A stretch of 64,000 nt of DNA, taken from NCBI RefSeq assembly GCF_023231945.1, contig NZ_JAJLJH010000010.1, forward strand, positions 124,001 through 188,000, read 5' to 3'. The notes below the pieces were generated by a model. It was not told the DNA's origin, searched no databases, and worked only from the letters and a program-made list of their open reading frames with translations. The position numbers and the translations under genes were made by a program. Positions 55,002 to 63,625 of this stretch are shown in pieces. This stretch comes from Scleromatobacter humisilvae. GTDB taxonomy: Bacteria; Pseudomonadota; Gammaproteobacteria; Burkholderiales; Burkholderiaceae_C. Numbering within the stretch: the stretch's first letter is position 1; the number at the start of each line of letters is the position of its first letter.

Positions 55002-56560
55002 ACCAGCCCGGCGTGCTGCAGGACCGGCCGCACCTGTGGGCCTTTCTCGTCGGCTGCATCGCCGTCACCGCCGGCGTGGCGATGCACCTGCCGATGTTCT
55101 GGATGGGCCGCTTCAACCATTTCCACCTGGCCGAGATGCCGATGGACGGCGGCATGCTGTGGGGCATGGCGCTGATCGTCGGCGGGATCCTCGTCGCTGG
55201 CTACGGCCTGCTGCCGCGCGACGCGATGCACCCGGTGCACGCCGATGCGCTGCTGCAGATCGCCGCGCCGGAGGACGCCCCGCTGGGCGCCGCGCACTGG
55301 CGCCTGATGGTGGTGTTGACCGTGGCGCTGGTGATCGACGTGATGAAGCCCGCGAGCCTCGGCTTCGTGCTGCCCGGCATGCGCGCCGAGTACGTGGTGA
55401 GCAAGGCGACCGTCGCATGGCTGCCGTTCGCGGCGCTCTCGGGCACGGTCGTCGGCTCCGTCATCTGGGGCTGGCTGGCCGACATCTACGGACGGCGCGC
55501 GTCGATCCTGCTGTCGGCGGTGATGTTCGTTGGCACCGCGATCTGTGGCTCGATGCCGAACTTCTGGTGGAACGTCGGCATGTGCTTCCTGATGGGCGCG
55601 GCCGCCGGCGGCATGCTGCCCGTCACCTACGCGCTGCTGGCCGAGACGATGCCCTCGCGCGAGCGCGGCTGGGTGCTGGTGCTCGTGGGCGGACTGGGCG
55701 CGGTCGGCGGCTACCTCGCGGCCAGCGGCTGCGCGGCGTGGCTGGAGCCGATCTTCAGCTGGCGCATCCTGTGGTTCCTGAACCTGCCGACCGGCCTGCT
55801 GCTGATCTTCCTCAACGCGTTCATTCCCGAATCGCCCAAGTACCTCGCGGCGCGCGGCCGCATCGCCGAGGCGATCCGCACGCTGCGTGGCTTCGGCTGC
55901 GACGTGCATGCCGAGCCCAAGGCGCCCGCGCCGCCGGCCGCGCCCGGCGCCAACGCGCACATGACGCACGAACTCGCGGGCCGCACCTGGGCGCTGAGCA
56001 TCGCGGCCGTCGCGTGGGGCCTGATCAACTTCGGGCTGCTGCTGTGGATGCCGATCCACCTGGTCGAGAAGGGCTACAGCATGGCGGTGTCGAGCCGGCT
56101 GTTGTCGGCCTCGGCGCTGATCGCCATCCCCACCGTCTTCGTCGCCGCTTTCCTCTACAGCCGCTGGAGCAGCAAGGGCGCGCTGCTCGGCTCGATCGGC
56201 GTCACCGCGCTGGGCCTGGCCGGCGTGATGCTGCTGGAGTTCGCGCCCGCCGGCACGATGAGCCCGGTGGGCCCGATCGCGCTGCTGATCGTCGGCATCA
56301 ACGCCATCATCGCCATGCTGCTGCCGTACGCGGCCGAGAGCTATCCGCTGGCGGTGCGCGGCCGCGCCACCGGCTGGATCGCGGCCTGCACCAAGGGCGG
56401 CGGACTGGTCGCACAGCTGCTGAGCCTGCTGGCGCTGGTGCCGGGGCTGTTCATGGCGGCCATGGCGATCCTGGTGCCGGTCGGGCTGTCGCTGGTGCTG
56501 GTGTGGCGCTTCGGCGCCGAGACGCGCGGGCGCGACCTGCGCGACTTCGAGGCGGGCTGA
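54998..56560 (+). CDS. MFS transporter with extra N-terminal helices
   Basis: A 520-residue membrane protein. Two extra helices (about residues 12-32 and 48-65) precede a 12-helix MFS core that starts at WRLMVVLTVALVIDVMKPAS. The loop motif GWLADIYGRRASIL and the PESPKYL motif place it near the sugar/organic-acid porter families. Substrate is unknown. It is coupled to the acetyltransferase gene by a 4-base overlap. The rare two-helix extension may be a fusion to a small membrane domain. Confidence 0.85.
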   Translation: MNQPGVLQDRPHLWAFLVGCIAVTAGVAMHLPMFWMGRFNHFHLAEMPMDGGMLWGMALIVGGILVAGYGLLPRDAMHPVHADALLQIAAPEDAPLGAAHWRLMVVLTVALVIDVMKPASLGFVLPGMRAEYVVSKATVAWLPFAALSGTVVGSVIWGWLADIYGRRASILLSAVMFVGTAICGSMPNFWWNVGMCFLMGAAAGGMLPVTYALLAETMPSRERGWVLVLVGGLGAVGGYLAASGCAAWLEPIFSWRILWFLNLPTGLLLIFLNAFIPESPKYLAARGRIAEAIRTLRGFGCDVHAEPKAPAPPAAPGANAHMTHELAGRTWALSIAAVAWGLINFGLLLWMPIHLVEKGYSMAVSSRLLSASALIAIPTVFVAAFLYSRWSSKGALLGSIGVTALGLAGVMLLEFAPAGTMSPVGPIALLIVGINAIIAMLLPYAAESYPLAVRGRATGWIAACTKGGGLVAQLLSLLALVPGLFMAAMAILVPVGLSLVLVWRFGAETRGRDLRDFEAG

Positions 56561-56680
56561 TGGCCGGGGTCGGCGTGCGGTCCTGCACGGATTGAGCTTC
56601 ACCATCGCTTCATGGGTGCCGATATCGAGAGCTGATCGGAGGTTCGCTGGCTCCGACCCATCCTCACCCCTGGAGCCCGA

Positions 56681-58762
56681 ATGCACTTGTTCCCGACGCG
56701 CTGGATCCCCACGGCCATCGCCGCAGCCTCCCTCACCGCCCTGACCGCCTGTGGTGGCAGCGACTCCCCGGCCGCGCAGGCCACCGCCTCGAACGACGCG
56801 GCCACCGTCCCCTGGAACACCGCGACCACGCTGGCCGTCACGTCCAACGACACCATCGCCAACGGCAGCGCGAGCATCGCCGTCACCACCGCGCCGGCGC
56901 ACGGCACGGCCGTCGTCAGCGGCACCGGCATCGTCTACACGCCCGCCGCCGGCTATTTCGGCGCGGACACCCTGCAGTACACGCTGACCGTCGGCGACAA
57001 GACCTCCGTGGCCGCCGTCGCGCTGTCCGTCGCGGCGCACATGACGGTCAAGGGCACGGTGCGCGACGCCGCGATGCCCGGCGCGCAGGTCGTGCTGACC
57101 GTCGGCGGCACGGCGCTGCCGGCCGTCACGGCGGACGCGGACGGCAACTACTCGGTGGACGTCACGACGACCACGCCGTCCGCCTTCATCACGCTCAAGG
57201 CCACGGGCGTGGGCGCGCAGGCCAACGTCGTGCTGTCCAGCCTGGTGGGCGACGCCAGCGCCACCGCCGCCGTCGCCGCGACCGATGGCAGCGTCACCGC
57301 GGCGGCGCTGCCGGCAGCCAACGTCACCAACGTCACCACCGCCGAGGCCGTGCTCGCCGCGCAGGCGCTCGGCAAGACGCCGGCCAGCAGCGCGGACATC
57401 GCCGCCGCGCAGGGCCAGTTCTCGTCCGCGCAGACGCTGCAGATGGCCACCGCCATCAAGCTGGTGGCCGATGCCGGCGTCGCGCTGCCCAGCGGCGCGG
57501 CCAACACGCTGGCGCTCGTCGCCGATCCGACCGCGTACGCGAGCTTCGTCACGACGCAGGCGACGACCAATGCCACCGTCTTCAACGCGACGCAGGCGGC
57601 GGTGCTGGCCGATCCGGCGATCGCCGTCGCGCCGCCCGCGCCCGCCGCCGGCGCGGCGGATGTCGACATGGTGCTGACGCTGGGCCAGGGCGCGGGCGCC
57701 AACGGCGTCACGAAGATGACGCTGAAGGCCGACGGCACCGCCGTCGTCGCGGGCGCCCCCGCGCAGACCGCGACGTGGCAGGTCAACGGCTCGGAGATCG
57801 ACGTCGCCTACGACAAGCCGATCACGTCCACCACCTACGACATCGCTTCCGACGGCAACCAGTGGCCGGCGACCGAGACCGACTTCGGCTTCAAGGTGCG
57901 CCAGCTGGGCACCGGCACCGCCACGCAGGCGTTCGTCGGCAGCACCACGTTCACGCAAGGCCCGGACAACGGCAACACCAAGGCGCTGCCCGAGACCTGG
58001 CTGACCGAGACAATCGTGACGGCGACGCAGGCCTTCCACGACACCGACTTCGCGGTCGGCACCGAGTGGGCCGGCGTGCTGACCACGGACTTCGATCCGG
58101 GCACCGCGAACTACACGAACCAGGACACGCTCAAGATCGTCGACGCGACGCACGTGCTGTACGAGCGCACCGGCGTCACGGGCACGTACGCGATCACCGG
58201 CGGCAGCCTGGTCGTGACGCTGCCCACCGGCGCGTCGTTCAGCTACACGCGCCTGTTCACCGGCCCGAAGGGCGAGGAGCGCTGGCTGACGTCCGGCCTC
58301 GTCAACGGCGCGCAGACCTGGGTCTACGACGCGGCGGTCGTCAAGGTCACGCCGGGCCTGTCGTTCACCACGGCCAGCGCCACGAACGACTACCTGAGCT
58401 ACATCAACGCCGGCCTGGCGACCGGCCAGTTCTACATCGACCTGCTGCAGAACGGCACCGGCGCCGGCTCCAGCGTTCCGGGGTCTTCGGCGCTGCAGAC
58501 GCCGCTGGGCACGTGGACGGTGCTCAAGGACGGCACCGAGTCGCTGACCCGCTACTACTGCGAGTCGGACAGCAGCGGCGTCGGTTTCTGCAGCCCTGGC
58601 GACATCGCGTGGAACGTCGCCAACGGCTACAACTGGGGCCAGACGCGCACCTGGACGCTGCTCGCGACCTCGGGCAACAACGTCTACGTGATGGAGCGCC
58701 TGACCAACCTCGACGGCAGCTACGACCAGTACCGCACCAACGTCTATACGAAGACGAACTGA
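56681..58762 (+). CDS. Large lipoprotein with a bacterial Ig/cadherin-like domain
   Basis: A 693-residue exported protein with lipobox LTAC ending at about residue 24, followed by GGSDS. An Ig/cadherin-like tandem domain (about 35-115) shows YTPAAGYFGADTLQYTLTVG, typical of adhesin repeats. A second beta module (about 120-180) and an alanine-rich helical stretch (about 190-310) follow. The C-terminal half is a beta-rich domain of unknown type. It probably faces outward from the outer membrane. The ATG has a weak ribosome site. A terminator follows. The function is unknown; surface attachment is a guess from the Ig-like domain. Confidence 0.78.
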   Translation: MHLFPTRWIPTAIAAASLTALTACGGSDSPAAQATASNDAATVPWNTATTLAVTSNDTIANGSASIAVTTAPAHGTAVVSGTGIVYTPAAGYFGADTLQYTLTVGDKTSVAAVALSVAAHMTVKGTVRDAAMPGAQVVLTVGGTALPAVTADADGNYSVDVTTTTPSAFITLKATGVGAQANVVLSSLVGDASATAAVAATDGSVTAAALPAANVTNVTTAEAVLAAQALGKTPASSADIAAAQGQFSSAQTLQMATAIKLVADAGVALPSGAANTLALVADPTAYASFVTTQATTNATVFNATQAAVLADPAIAVAPPAPAAGAADVDMVLTLGQGAGANGVTKMTLKADGTAVVAGAPAQTATWQVNGSEIDVAYDKPITSTTYDIASDGNQWPATETDFGFKVRQLGTGTATQAFVGSTTFTQGPDNGNTKALPETWLTETIVTATQAFHDTDFAVGTEWAGVLTTDFDPGTANYTNQDTLKIVDATHVLYERTGVTGTYAITGGSLVVTLPTGASFSYTRLFTGPKGEERWLTSGLVNGAQTWVYDAAVVKVTPGLSFTTASATNDYLSYINAGLATGQFYIDLLQNGTGAGSSVPGSSALQTPLGTWTVLKDGTESLTRYYCESDSSGVGFCSPGDIAWNVANGYNWGQTRTWTLLATSGNNVYVMERLTNLDGSYDQYRTNVYTKTN

Positions 58763-58782
58763 TCGCGCCGCGACCCGCCGCC

Positions 58783-58817
58783 AAGGGTGCGTCCGCGAGG
58801 GCGCGCCCTTCTTCTTT
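58783..58817 (+). terminator. Terminator after the lipoprotein gene
   Basis: A 9-bp stem (AAGGGTGCG / CGCGCCCTT, one G-T pair) is followed by CTTCTTTC. It ends at the stop of the convergent amine oxidase gene. Confidence 0.6.
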
Positions 58818-60376
58818 CAGCCTTCCGATTCCGGTTCGGCGTCGACGCGCGCGGGAATCGTCTGCAGCGCCAGCTCCGCGCTGTTCAACGCGCCCTCGAT
58901 GAAGCCCTGGTAGTCGGAGTAGGCCTCGCCGACGATGTGCACGTTCTTCGCGCCGCTGCCGAAGTCGAAGGCCTTGAAGCAGTCCATCACCTTCCAGCTG
59001 CGCACGCCCGGCTGCCAGCCGTGGTTGGCGGCGCCGTAGGGCGCGCGCGCCCAGTCGCGCAGGCCGTACGTGATGATGGAGTTGCGGATGTAGGCGGTCG
59101 CCTGGTCCAGCGTCATGTCGTTGAACAGCTTGCGCGCGCTCTCGGTCAGCCGCACCGGGCGCTCGCCGTCCTCGTGGCCCTCGAGCGCGCGCTTGACGTC
59201 GCGCGCGACGAACAGCGCGAACGCGTCGACGATGCGGCCGTTCTGGTCCAGCTCCGCGCGGTCGTGGCGCTCGGTGTCGATGACGTAGTGGCGCCAGAAC
59301 TCGGTGGCCGGCGTGTCCATGTACAGCAGGATCATGCCGTGGCCGTCGGCATCGGCTTCGCGCGGGCGGCGGAAGTAGTGGATCTCGCGCGTGGGCATGC
59401 AGTTGGCGTGCTGCTGCGGCGGCTGGTCGTAGTCCCACCAGGGCGCGTTGCTGACGAAGAAGACCTTGAGCATCGGAAAGCCGTTGACCGAGTCGAGCTG
59501 CGAGGCCACGTGCTCCGGCAGGTGCTGCGCCAGCTTGACCAGCGGCAGCCGCGGCATCGCCAGGATCAGCCGCTGCGCGACGAGGGTCGCCGTGCCGCTG
59601 TTGGTGCGCACGTCGAGCTCCAGCGCGCGCGCGCCGAGGCCGCTCGGTCGGAAACCCAGCAGGGTATGCCCGCCGGCCAGCGTGACGTTGGGATGCGCGC
59701 GCAGCACGTCCATCAGGCCGTCGGACAGCCGCGACGACCCGCCCGCGATGCTCGCGAGCTGCTGGCCCACCGTCTTCAGCGCGCGCAGCCACCAGATGAT
59801 CCACTCGGCGGCGTTCAGGTTCTCCGGGATCATGTGATAGAAGGTGCCGGTGTCGCGCAGCTTGACGACGGCGCGGTGGCTGAGGATGCCCTGCGCCGAC
59901 AGCGCGTTCCAGAAGCCCGTGGCCCACAGCGGCTGGCCGTGCAGCTGCGCGTGCTTGCGCAGGCGCGTGTAGTCGACCTCGGTGAGGCCGTCGATCCAGG
60001 CCTGGTCGTCGGGCGCGCGGCCCATGATCAGCATGATGCCGCGCCGCAGCAGCTGGAGCGAGTTCAGGCCCTGTTCCTCGGGCGTGAGGTCGTCGTCGGG
60101 CGCGACGATGGTCTCGCCGGTCGGGCCGGCGAAGTCCACCAGCTCGACGCCCAGCTCGCCGCACAGCTTGGCGAAGCGCGGCTGCAGCGTCGGCTCGAAG
60201 CGCATCGGGCCCATCTCGGCGATGAAGCCGTCGAGATCCTCGGTCTCGATGCGGCCGCCCCAGCGGTCGGACGAGGCCTCGAGGATCAGGATGCGGTGGC
60301 CGGCGTCGGCCAGCTGGCGCGCGCAATACAGGCCGGCGATGCCGCCGCCGGCGATGACGATGTCGTGGGAGTTCAT
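58817..60376 (-). CDS. Flavin-containing amine oxidase-like protein
   Basis: A 519-residue FAD enzyme of the monoamine-oxidase superfamily. The dinucleotide-binding motif is DIVIAGGGIAGLYCARQLA at residues 4-22, followed by WGGRIETEDLDGFIAEMGPMR. The C-terminal FAD motif is IVGEAYSDYQGFIEGALNSAE near residue 485. It shows PWWDYD and an aromatic-rich substrate region, as in L-tryptophan oxidases of the VioA/RebO type, but no pathway genes are nearby. The ATG at 60376 is the family-type start. Substrate is unknown. Confidence 0.85.
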   Translation of the reverse strand: MNSHDIVIAGGGIAGLYCARQLADAGHRILILEASSDRWGGRIETEDLDGFIAEMGPMRFEPTLQPRFAKLCGELGVELVDFAGPTGETIVAPDDDLTPEEQGLNSLQLLRRGIMLIMGRAPDDQAWIDGLTEVDYTRLRKHAQLHGQPLWATGFWNALSAQGILSHRAVVKLRDTGTFYHMIPENLNAAEWIIWWLRALKTVGQQLASIAGGSSRLSDGLMDVLRAHPNVTLAGGHTLLGFRPSGLGARALELDVRTNSGTATLVAQRLILAMPRLPLVKLAQHLPEHVASQLDSVNGFPMLKVFFVSNAPWWDYDQPPQQHANCMPTREIHYFRRPREADADGHGMILLYMDTPATEFWRHYVIDTERHDRAELDQNGRIVDAFALFVARDVKRALEGHEDGERPVRLTESARKLFNDMTLDQATAYIRNSIITYGLRDWARAPYGAANHGWQPGVRSWKVMDCFKAFDFGSGAKNVHIVGEAYSDYQGFIEGALNSAELALQTIPARVDAEPESEG

Positions 60377-60430
60377 TCGGGACGCGATTGCGGGGATGCG
60401 GCGCATTGTCCCCCGCGCCCACGCGCCGCG

Positions 60431-61069
60431 TCACCTCGCCTTGGTGATGCTGCCCAGCCCGCCGCCGTGCGTGTTGACCGTCTTCGGGTCGCCGTAATAG
60501 GTCAGCGAGCCCACGCCGCCGAGGCTGGCGTCGAGCTCGTTGCTGGCCCACACCTTGACCGAGCCGACGCCGCCCACGTTGACCCTGGCCGTCTCGGCAT
60601 GCAGCTCGCGCGTGTCGATCGAGCCGACGCCGCCGACGTTCATCGTCAGGTTCTTCACCGTGCCGTCGGCCTTGAGGCTGCCGGCGCCGCCGAAGCGCAC
60701 CTCGAGCCTGTCACCGCTCATGTGCGTGATCGTCGTCTCGCCGGCGCCTGCCATCGTGAACGCGGTGAGCTGCGGCACGGTGATCGTCACGTTGAGCGCG
60801 TCGTGGTTGCGGTTGAAGTTGGTGGTGTCGCGGTTCATGTGCAGGCGCAGCTCGTTGTCGACGACCTCGGTCCGCAGGTCGGCCACCAGGTCGTCCGTCC
60901 CGCTGACCCGCACCGACTGCACCTTGCCGACCTCGATGTGCAGATTGACCGGCCCCGAGTTGGAGATCGCGCTGAACGGCGCGACGCTGCGCATCTCGTC
61001 GGCGGCATGGGCCTGCAGCGCGAACAGGGCGGCGGCGGTGGCAAGCGAGAGGGTCAGGGCGTGGCGCAT
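60431..61069 (-). CDS. DUF2807 (head GIN) domain exported protein
   Basis: A 212-residue protein with a signal peptide (about 1-22, ending QAHA) and a right-handed beta-helix of the putative auto-transporter adhesin, head GIN, type. It has repeated GGVGSI, GGVGSV, GGVGSL strands and the conserved FSAISNSGPVNLHIEVG start. Such proteins are periplasmic or surface-exposed with unknown function. It stands alone between the amine oxidase and LysR genes, all leftward. Confidence 0.85.
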   Translation of the reverse strand: MRHALTLSLATAAALFALQAHAADEMRSVAPFSAISNSGPVNLHIEVGKVQSVRVSGTDDLVADLRTEVVDNELRLHMNRDTTNFNRNHDALNVTITVPQLTAFTMAGAGETTITHMSGDRLEVRFGGAGSLKADGTVKNLTMNVGGVGSIDTRELHAETARVNVGGVGSVKVWASNELDASLGGVGSLTYYGDPKTVNTHGGGLGSITKAR

Positions 61070-61195
61070 GGCGTTCCTTGTGATGAGGTGGTCGGATGAA
61101 ATCGATTCTAGGAACGCGATTCGCGCGCGGCCACGCCGGTGCGACGAGGTGCGGCTGGGCGGGACGCGACGTCTTTGCGCGCGACGGAGCGAGGC

Positions 61196-62104
61196 TCAGG
61201 CCATGGGCGACAGCTGCGGCGCGATCACCTGCGTCAGCCAGGCCATCACCGCCTGGACGCGCGGCGCGAGCTGGCGCCGGTGAGGCAGCATCAGCGAGAC
61301 CGGCATCGCCGGCGCGCGGAACTCCGGCAGCACGTCGACCAGCCGGCCGGCGGCGATCAAGGGCTCGGTGCCGAGCGCCGGCGCCTGGATCAGCCCCAGC
61401 CCGGCCAGCGCGGCGGCCTGGTAGGCGTCGGTGCCGTTGACCGTCACGTGCGCACGCATGGGCAGCGTGCGGTGCTGGCCGCCGGCGTCGACATAGTCCC
61501 AGCCCGCGCCCTGTGCGTTGAGCGAGGGCATGTAGTGGACGACGCGATGCTGCGCGAGGTCGGCCAGCGTTTGCGGCGTGCCGTGCGCGCGCAGGTAGGC
61601 GGGGCTGGCGACGTTGCGCATGCGCAGGAAGCCCAGCGGGCGCGCGACGAGGTCGGAGTCGACCAGCGCGCCCACGCGCAGCACGCAATCGAAGCCCTCG
61701 TGCACGAGGTCGACGCGGCGGTCGGTGGTGCTGATGCCGACCTCCAGCAGCGGGTGCGCGGCGAGGAACTCGGGCAGCCGCGGCAGGACGAAGTCGCGGG
61801 CCAGGGTGTTGGGCAGGTCGATGCGCAGCCGGCCGGTCAGTCCGCTGGACGCCGGCTGGAACATCGCCTGCAGCTGCTCGGCCTCGGTCAGCAGCTCCTT
61901 GCAGCGGTCGAGGAAGCGCTCGCCGTCGGGCGTCACGCGCACGCTGCGCGTCGTGCGCTGAAGCAGCCGCGTGCCCAGCTGCGCCTCGAGCTGTTGCACG
62001 GCCGTCGACACGCGCCCCTTGGCCAGGCCCAGCTGTTCGGCGGCGCGGCTGAAGCTCGCCAGCTCGGCCACGGTGGCGAAGATGCGCAGTTCGTGCAGGT
62101 CCAT
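61196..62104 (-). CDS. LysR family regulator
   Basis: A 302-residue transcription factor with the helix-turn-helix at residues 1-60 (ELRIFATVAELASFSRAAEQ, VSTAVQQLEAQLGTRLL) and a CrgA-like substrate-binding domain (about 90-295). It diverges from an SDR gene with 110 bases between, and two inverted repeats lie in that gap, so it probably regulates the SDR gene. The effector is unknown. Confidence 0.9.
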   Translation of the reverse strand: MDLHELRIFATVAELASFSRAAEQLGLAKGRVSTAVQQLEAQLGTRLLQRTTRSVRVTPDGERFLDRCKELLTEAEQLQAMFQPASSGLTGRLRIDLPNTLARDFVLPRLPEFLAAHPLLEVGISTTDRRVDLVHEGFDCVLRVGALVDSDLVARPLGFLRMRNVASPAYLRAHGTPQTLADLAQHRVVHYMPSLNAQGAGWDYVDAGGQHRTLPMRAHVTVNGTDAYQAAALAGLGLIQAPALGTEPLIAAGRLVDVLPEFRAPAMPVSLMLPHRRQLAPRVQAVMAWLTQVIAPQLSPMA

Positions 62105-62113
62105 GGCGGCAAT

Positions 62114-62169
62114 TGTTCTGTTTGGCGGAACAGTGTGGCGTTGGTTGCGGACTTTATCCGCCAGGCGGA
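62114..62169. promoter_or_regulatory. Inverted repeats in the LysR-SDR gap
   Basis: Repeat 1 is TGTTC, nine bases, GAACA (62114-62132), with T and A at the outer ends as in LysR boxes. Repeat 2 is the perfect TCCGCC-A-GGCGGA (62157-62169). Both contain GGCGGAA in the same direction, 41 bases apart. They fit a recognition site and an activation site of the LysR protein. Confidence 0.5.
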
Positions 62170-62214
62170 AATTCCTAAAGTCCCTCCAATCGATTCAACA
62201 ACCGGAGCACCGAC

Positions 62215-62982
62215 ATGACCACGACCCCCACCATCGCCCTCGTCACCGGCGGCAGCCGCGGCCTCGGCCGCAGCGCCGTGCTGAAGCTCGCCGAGCGCGG
62301 CGTCGACGCGATCCTCACGTACAAGAGCAACGAGGCCGAGGCGCACGAGGTCGTGCGCCAGGTCGAGGCGCTGGGCCGCAAGGCCGTCGCGCTGCAGCTG
62401 GACGCCGGCGACAGCAGGAGCTTCGCGGCGTTCACGCAGCGCGTGAAGGCCGCGCTGTCGGCGACCTGGCAGCGCGCGGACTTCGACTACCTCGTCAACA
62501 ACGCCGGCATGGGCGTCGCCCACGCCACCGTCGCCGAGACGACCGAGGACGACTTCGACCTGCTGTTCAACGTGCACTTGAAGGGCACGTTCTTCCTGAC
62601 GCAGAAGCTGCTGCCGCTGATCAAGGACGGCGGCCGCATCCTCAACACGTCCAGCGGCCTGGCCCGCTTCGCGCTGCCCGGCTACGCGGCCTATGCGGCG
62701 ATGAAGGGCGGCGTCGAGGTGCTGACGCGCTACCTGGCCAAGGAGCTGGGCGCGCGCGGCATCGCCGTCAACACGATCGCCCCGGGCGCGATCGCCACCG
62801 ACTTCGGCGGCGGCCGCGTGCGCGACAACGCGCAGCTCAACGCCTTCGTCGCCTCGCAGACCGCACTGGGCCGCGCCGGCCTGCCCGACGACATCGGCAA
62901 CGCGGTCGCCGCGCTGCTGACCGACCCGAGCGGCTGGATCAACGCGCAGCGCATCGAGGTGTCGGGCGGCATGTTCATCTGA
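62215..62982 (+). CDS. Short-chain dehydrogenase/reductase
   Basis: A 255-residue classical SDR. It has TGGSRGLG at residues 12-19, NNAG near residue 98, the catalytic serine in LNTSSGLA and Tyr-Lys in YAAYAAMKGG near residue 160. The end SGWINAQRIEVSGGMFI is typical. The preceding LysR gene is divergent, a common arrangement in which oxidative or aromatic stress induces such reductases. Substrate unknown. Confidence 0.9.
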   Translation: MTTTPTIALVTGGSRGLGRSAVLKLAERGVDAILTYKSNEAEAHEVVRQVEALGRKAVALQLDAGDSRSFAAFTQRVKAALSATWQRADFDYLVNNAGMGVAHATVAETTEDDFDLLFNVHLKGTFFLTQKLLPLIKDGGRILNTSSGLARFALPGYAAYAAMKGGVEVLTRYLAKELGARGIAVNTIAPGAIATDFGGGRVRDNAQLNAFVASQTALGRAGLPDDIGNAVAALLTDPSGWINAQRIEVSGGMFI

Positions 62983-63003
62983 ACACCCCCTGCGCCACGA
63001 AAG

Positions 63004-63027
63004 ACGCGGGAATCGAGCCCGCGTTTT
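63004..63027 (+). terminator. Terminator after the SDR gene
   Basis: A perfect 7-bp stem (ACGCGGG / CCCGCGT) with a 7-base loop is followed by TTT. It lies 21 bases after the stop codon. Confidence 0.7.
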
Positions 63028-63045
63028 CATTGGCAGTGCGCGCGA

Positions 63046-63561
63046 TCAGTGCGGACGGATGTGCCCGTGCTCGCCCATCTTCGGCGGCTTGCCGGTGACC
63101 GAGGCCTCGGCCATCTTGTACAGCTGGACGAGCTTGCTTTCCTTGACGTCCCAATAGTCGGCGTGCTCGATGCGCACGCGCACCAGCGCGAGGTCGGGGT
63201 CGGTGATGCCGCCCTTGAACCAGGCCTCGGCGCCCTTGTTCCACAGCGCCTGCTTCCTGGCCTGGTCCTCGACGATCTCGGCCACGCCCGAGACGGAGAC
63301 GTACGTGTCCGAGCTCGGGTTGGCATACGACACGTTGACCTGGTCGTCGCCCTCGAACTCGGCGACGGGGTCGCCCGAGCGCGACATGAAGAACCACAGC
63401 GCGTTGTCGTCGACGTGCCTGGCGTTCTGCGTCGTCATCGGCCGCGAGTGCAGGTGGCCGTGGTTGGGCTTGTGCGTGGTGAACATCGCGAACTTGATGT
63501 CCTTGATCAGCTCGGTGAGCTTGCCCTGGCCCTGGGCCGTCTGGTCGTGTGCGTCGTACAT
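63046..63561 (-). CDS. Pyridoxamine 5'-phosphate oxidase-like general stress protein
   Basis: A 171-residue protein with a split-barrel FMN-binding fold. It shows the general stress protein 26 pattern: FAMFTTHKPNHGHLHSRPM near residue 24, LWFFMSRSGDPVAEFEGD near residue 55 and YVSVSGVAEIVEDQARKQAL near residue 87. The family binds FMN or FAD and is linked to stress tolerance, with no certain reaction. AGGAG lies nine bases before the ATG at 63561. It is divergent from the DTW gene. Confidence 0.88.
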   Translation of the reverse strand: MYDAHDQTAQGQGKLTELIKDIKFAMFTTHKPNHGHLHSRPMTTQNARHVDDNALWFFMSRSGDPVAEFEGDDQVNVSYANPSSDTYVSVSGVAEIVEDQARKQALWNKGAEAWFKGGITDPDLALVRVRIEHADYWDVKESKLVQLYKMAEASVTGKPPKMGEHGHIRPH

Positions 63562-63625
63562 GCGATGAACTCCTGTAAGGTGTCGTGTTTGCCTGCTCGC
63601 GGCAAGGCCGGGGCCCGCGCATCCG

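Noticed and set aside
50735-56560. An uninterrupted plus-strand frame of 1941 codons.
   Set aside because: Only its last 521 codons (54998-56560) are a real gene. The rest lies opposite clear enzyme and transporter genes or in other frames of real genes, and reads as a high-GC artefact rich in Arg, Ala and Gly.
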